Assembly (NCBI RefSeq): GCF_016031615.1
Contig: NZ_JACYXC010000001.1
Span: forward strand, 5,394,001-5,458,000
Direction: 5' to 3'
Source of the DNA: Streptomyces pactum
GTDB lineage: Bacteria; Actinomycetota; Actinomycetes; Streptomycetales; Streptomycetaceae
Length of the DNA stretch: 64,000 nt
The number at the start of each line of letters is the position of its first letter. Position 1 is the stretch's first letter. The notes beneath the pieces are model-generated. The model saw only the letters and a program-made list of their open reading frames with translations. It did no database searches and had not been told where the DNA came from. The translations under genes were made by a program, and so were the position numbers. Positions 62,487-64,000 of the stretch are shown here, piece by piece.

Positions 62487-62797
62487 GCGCGTTCCCGGGC
62501 CGCGGCGGGCCGGGGCAGGGCCCGCCCCGGCCCGCCGCCACCCCGAACCCGCCGACGGTCCCCGCGGGCGCGGCCGTACGCCGCGCACCGGCCGCGCCCC
62601 CGCCGTCTGCGGCCCGCGCCGGCCCCGCGGTGGCCCGTCCTGCCCCGTGGGGGCGCCCGGAGGCCGGGCGGGCGCTCCCGGCCGCCCCCGAGCGACGTCC
62701 CGGCGGCCGCGGGCGCCCTTGCGCCCGTCGAGGACCGTCCCGGCGCCCGGGCCGGGGGCTCCGCGCGGCCGGTCCGGGGCGCGCGGCGATACCCGTT
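62487..62797. other. Intergenic, no gene seen
   Basis: About 310 bp, GC-rich. It separates the gltX terminator from the tRNA promoter. No protein or RNA is recognised. Confidence 0.5.
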
Positions 62798-62826
62798 TTG
62801 GTGGGCCGTCCGGCATCAGGTAATGT
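62798..62826 (+). promoter_or_regulatory. Promoter of the tRNA array
   Basis: TTGGTG (62798-62803), 17-bp spacer, TAATGT (62821-62826), 82 bp before the first tRNA. A good fit to the major sigma factor. Confidence 0.7.
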
Positions 62827-62908
62827 TCTTCCTGCGCCGCCCGGGCGGGCCGAAAGGCCGAAACGGGAAGCGCACCCGAACAAAACCCCCCAGGGGGTTG
62901 CGTTTTGG

Positions 62909-62980
62909 TGGGGTATGGTGTAATTGGCAGCACGAGTGATTCTGGTTCACTTAGTCTAGGTTCGAGTCCTGGTACCCCAG
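62909..62980 (+). tRNA. tRNA-Gln(CTG), copy 1
   Basis: 72 nt. Acceptor TGGGGTA/TACCCCA, anticodon stem AGTGA/TCACT with loop TTCTGGT (anticodon CTG, 62942-62944), T loop GGTTCGAGTCC. CCA is not encoded. Confidence 0.95.
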
Positions 62981-63023
62981 CAGAAGGTCTTCATCGCAAG
63001 TCTTCTGTCCTCAGCAGGACCAA

Positions 63024-63096
63024 GCCCCCGTTGTGTAGCGGCCTAGCACGCTGCCCTCTCAAGGCAGTAGCGCCGGTTCGAATCCGGTCGGGGGTA
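63024..63096 (+). tRNA. tRNA-Glu(CTC), copy 1
   Basis: 73 nt. Acceptor GCCCCCG/CGGGGGT with a G-U pair at the end, anticodon loop CTCTCAA (CTC), T arm CCGGTTCGAATCCGG. The anticodon stem is CTGCC/GGCAG, different from the other two copies. Confidence 0.95.
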
Positions 63097-63182
63097 CAGA
63101 TCCATCCCGCACGATCATCTGGGTAGCTCCCGGTGGCCGCGCGGTGACACCATCCGGCTGGCGCCGGATGTGGATCGCTAGG

Positions 63183-63255
63183 GCCCCCGTTGTGTAGCGG
63201 CCTAGCACGCCGCCCTCTCAAGGCGGTAGCGCCGGTTCGAATCCGGTCGGGGGTA
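63183..63255 (+). tRNA. tRNA-Glu(CTC), copy 2
   Basis: 73 nt. Same as copy 1 except the anticodon stem is CCGCC/GGCGG (compensatory change). It ends 16 bp before the second tRNA-Gln. Confidence 0.95.
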
Positions 63256-63271
63256 CTGGTCTATACCACCA

Positions 63272-63343
63272 TGGGCTATGGTGTAATTGGCAGCACGAGT
63301 GATTCTGGTTCATTTAGTCTAGGTTCGAGTCCTGGTAGCCCAG
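63272..63343 (+). tRNA. tRNA-Gln(CTG), copy 2
   Basis: 72 nt. Acceptor TGGGCTA/TAGCCCA (compensatory G-C change relative to copy 1). Anticodon stem AGTGA/TCATT has one G-U pair. Anticodon CTG at 63305-63307. Confidence 0.95.
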
Positions 63344-63365
63344 CTGGATCTGAGACAGATCCTCG

Positions 63366-63438
63366 CCCCCGTTGTGTAGCGGCCTAGCACGCCGCCCTCT
63401 CAAGGCGGTAGCGCCGGTTCGAATCCGGTCGGGGGTAC
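63366..63438 (+). tRNA. tRNA-Glu(CTC), copy 3
   Basis: 73 nt, identical to tRNA-Glu copy 2. Last member of the array, 11 bp before the terminator. Confidence 0.95.
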
Positions 63439-63449
63439 GCACGATACGA

Positions 63450-63475
63450 GGCCCTCCACTTCGGTGGAGGGCCTC
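63450..63475 (+). terminator. Terminator of the tRNA array
   Basis: AGGCCCTCCA, loop CTTCGG, TGGAGGGCCT, followed by CCTTCGTTT. A stable UUCG-type loop. Confidence 0.85.
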
Positions 63476-63590
63476 CTTCGTTTCCCTGCTTCCTGCGCCC
63501 CGGAGAGTCGCCGCCGGCCGCCGCAGCCGTACCGCCGCGCCGGAGCCGTCACCGGCCGCAGGGGCCACCGCCGGGGCCGTCGCCGAGGGG

Positions 63591-64000
63591 TCACCGCCCG
63601 CCGAAGCGCCGGGTGGACTCCTCCGCCTGGGCCAGCCGCCGCAGGCTCTGCAGCACCGGCTCGTACAGCACCGTCAGGGCCACCGCGGCCTCGATCCGTT
63701 CCGCCGGTGTGGGGTACGCCTCCACCAGGTCCAGGTCGGCCCGGGCCAGCTCCGCGGCGAGCCCGGCCTGGAAGGCGAGATGGTCGCTGTCGTGCGGGTA
63801 GCCGAGGCGGGCCAGCGTGGCGACGGCGGCGACCAGCATCCCGTACGCCGGCGAGGCGGCGCCCGACTCCAGGCCGTGCTCCCACCCCAGGCGCTCCAGC
63901 AGCCCGTCCACCTGCAGCCGGGCCGCCGCCACGGCCGGGTCGTCCTCGTCCGGCTCCGGGCCGTGCGGCAGCGCCCAGACCGCCGCGCCCAGGCGGGTGT
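63591..64000 (-). CDS. Hypothetical protein, C-terminal part (runs off the window)
   Basis: At least 136 codons read in from the window edge as ..TRLGAAVWALPHGPEPDEDD. A helical region follows (LQVDGLLERLGWEHGLE, AAVATLARLGYPHDSDHLAF) and the end is RRLAQAEESTRRFGGR. The frame is open to base 64000, so the start is outside; an internal GTG at 63932 is unlikely to be the true start. No family recognised. All-helical, acidic then neutral. It is convergent with the tRNA array. Confidence 0.7.
   Translation of the reverse strand, partial: TRLGAAVWALPHGPEPDEDDPAVAAARLQVDGLLERLGWEHGLESGAASPAYGMLVAAVATLARLGYPHDSDHLAFQAGLAAELARADLDLVEAYPTPAERIEAAVALTVLYEPVLQSLRRLAQAEESTRRFGGR

Noticed and set aside
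62909..63475. tRNA array as an integration site of a mobile element
   Set aside because: No integrase, no truncated tRNA fragment at a distance, and no flanking att-like repeats beyond the tRNAs themselves.

Overview
The window is very GC-rich (about 73% by eye), GTG starts are common, genes are dense on both strands, and typical streptomycete families are present (LAL regulators, conservons, DUF6191, an acyl-CoA carboxylase epsilon subunit). This points to a Streptomyces or close relative chromosome. From memory, the gene order matches the S. coelicolor SCO5511-SCO5547 block: GGDEF/EAL protein, ilvB-ilvN-ilvC, serA, proline catabolism, leuB, ilvE, a second urease with agmatine deiminase, cimA, accB-accE, two conservons, gltX. 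I saw no transposase, integrase, CRISPR array or phage genes.

Layout. 1-10.8 kb is accessory: the tail of an MMPL transporter, a VOC protein, a LAL-type LuxR regulator behind in-frame minisatellites, a small DUF6191 protein, a lipoprotein PQQ-type sugar dehydrogenase, a helix-hairpin-helix protein, and a divergent aldo/keto reductase and 2-hydroxyacid dehydrogenase. 11-20.5 kb holds a membrane GGDEF protein with a degenerate EAL domain, then an attenuator-controlled ilvB-ilvN, ilvC and serA. 21-25 kb is a TetR/MFS efflux pair and a Tat-exported serine hydrolase. 25-29 kb is proline catabolism (PucR-type regulator, proline dehydrogenase, P5C dehydrogenase). 30-34.4 kb has a small conserved protein, a purple-acid-phosphatase-like enzyme, leuB and ilvE. 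34.5-39.4 kb is a unit of ureAB fusion, divergent ureC, agmatine deiminase and TetR, with two similar operator-like boxes in front. 39.5-41.5 kb is cimA behind a second leader-peptide/terminator attenuator. 41.7-46.4 kb encodes surface and secreted proteins, including an M15-like peptidase overlapping a family 8 polysaccharide lyase. 46.8-48.7 kb is accB-accE. 48.8-59.3 kb is two tandem conservons (sensor kinase-like, Roadblock, DUF742, Ras-like GTPase). 59.9-64 kb has a small repeat-containing protein, an FAH-family hydrolase overlapping gltX, and a Gln-Glu-Glu-Gln-Glu tRNA array.

How the genes fit together. ilvB/N/C, ilvE, leuB and cimA make branched-chain amino acids, and two of these loci carry Ile/Leu/Val-type attenuators. 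gltX sits directly before the tRNAs it should charge (Glu, and probably Gln before amidation). The urease/agmatine deiminase unit looks like agmatine or polyamine nitrogen salvage. The conservons are signalling complexes whose middle genes are nearly identical at DNA level.

Quality note. Three genes (pucR-like, agmatine deiminase N-terminus, first cvnC) each need a one-base correction in or beside a G/C run. That pattern suggests consensus homopolymer errors more than three real mutations.
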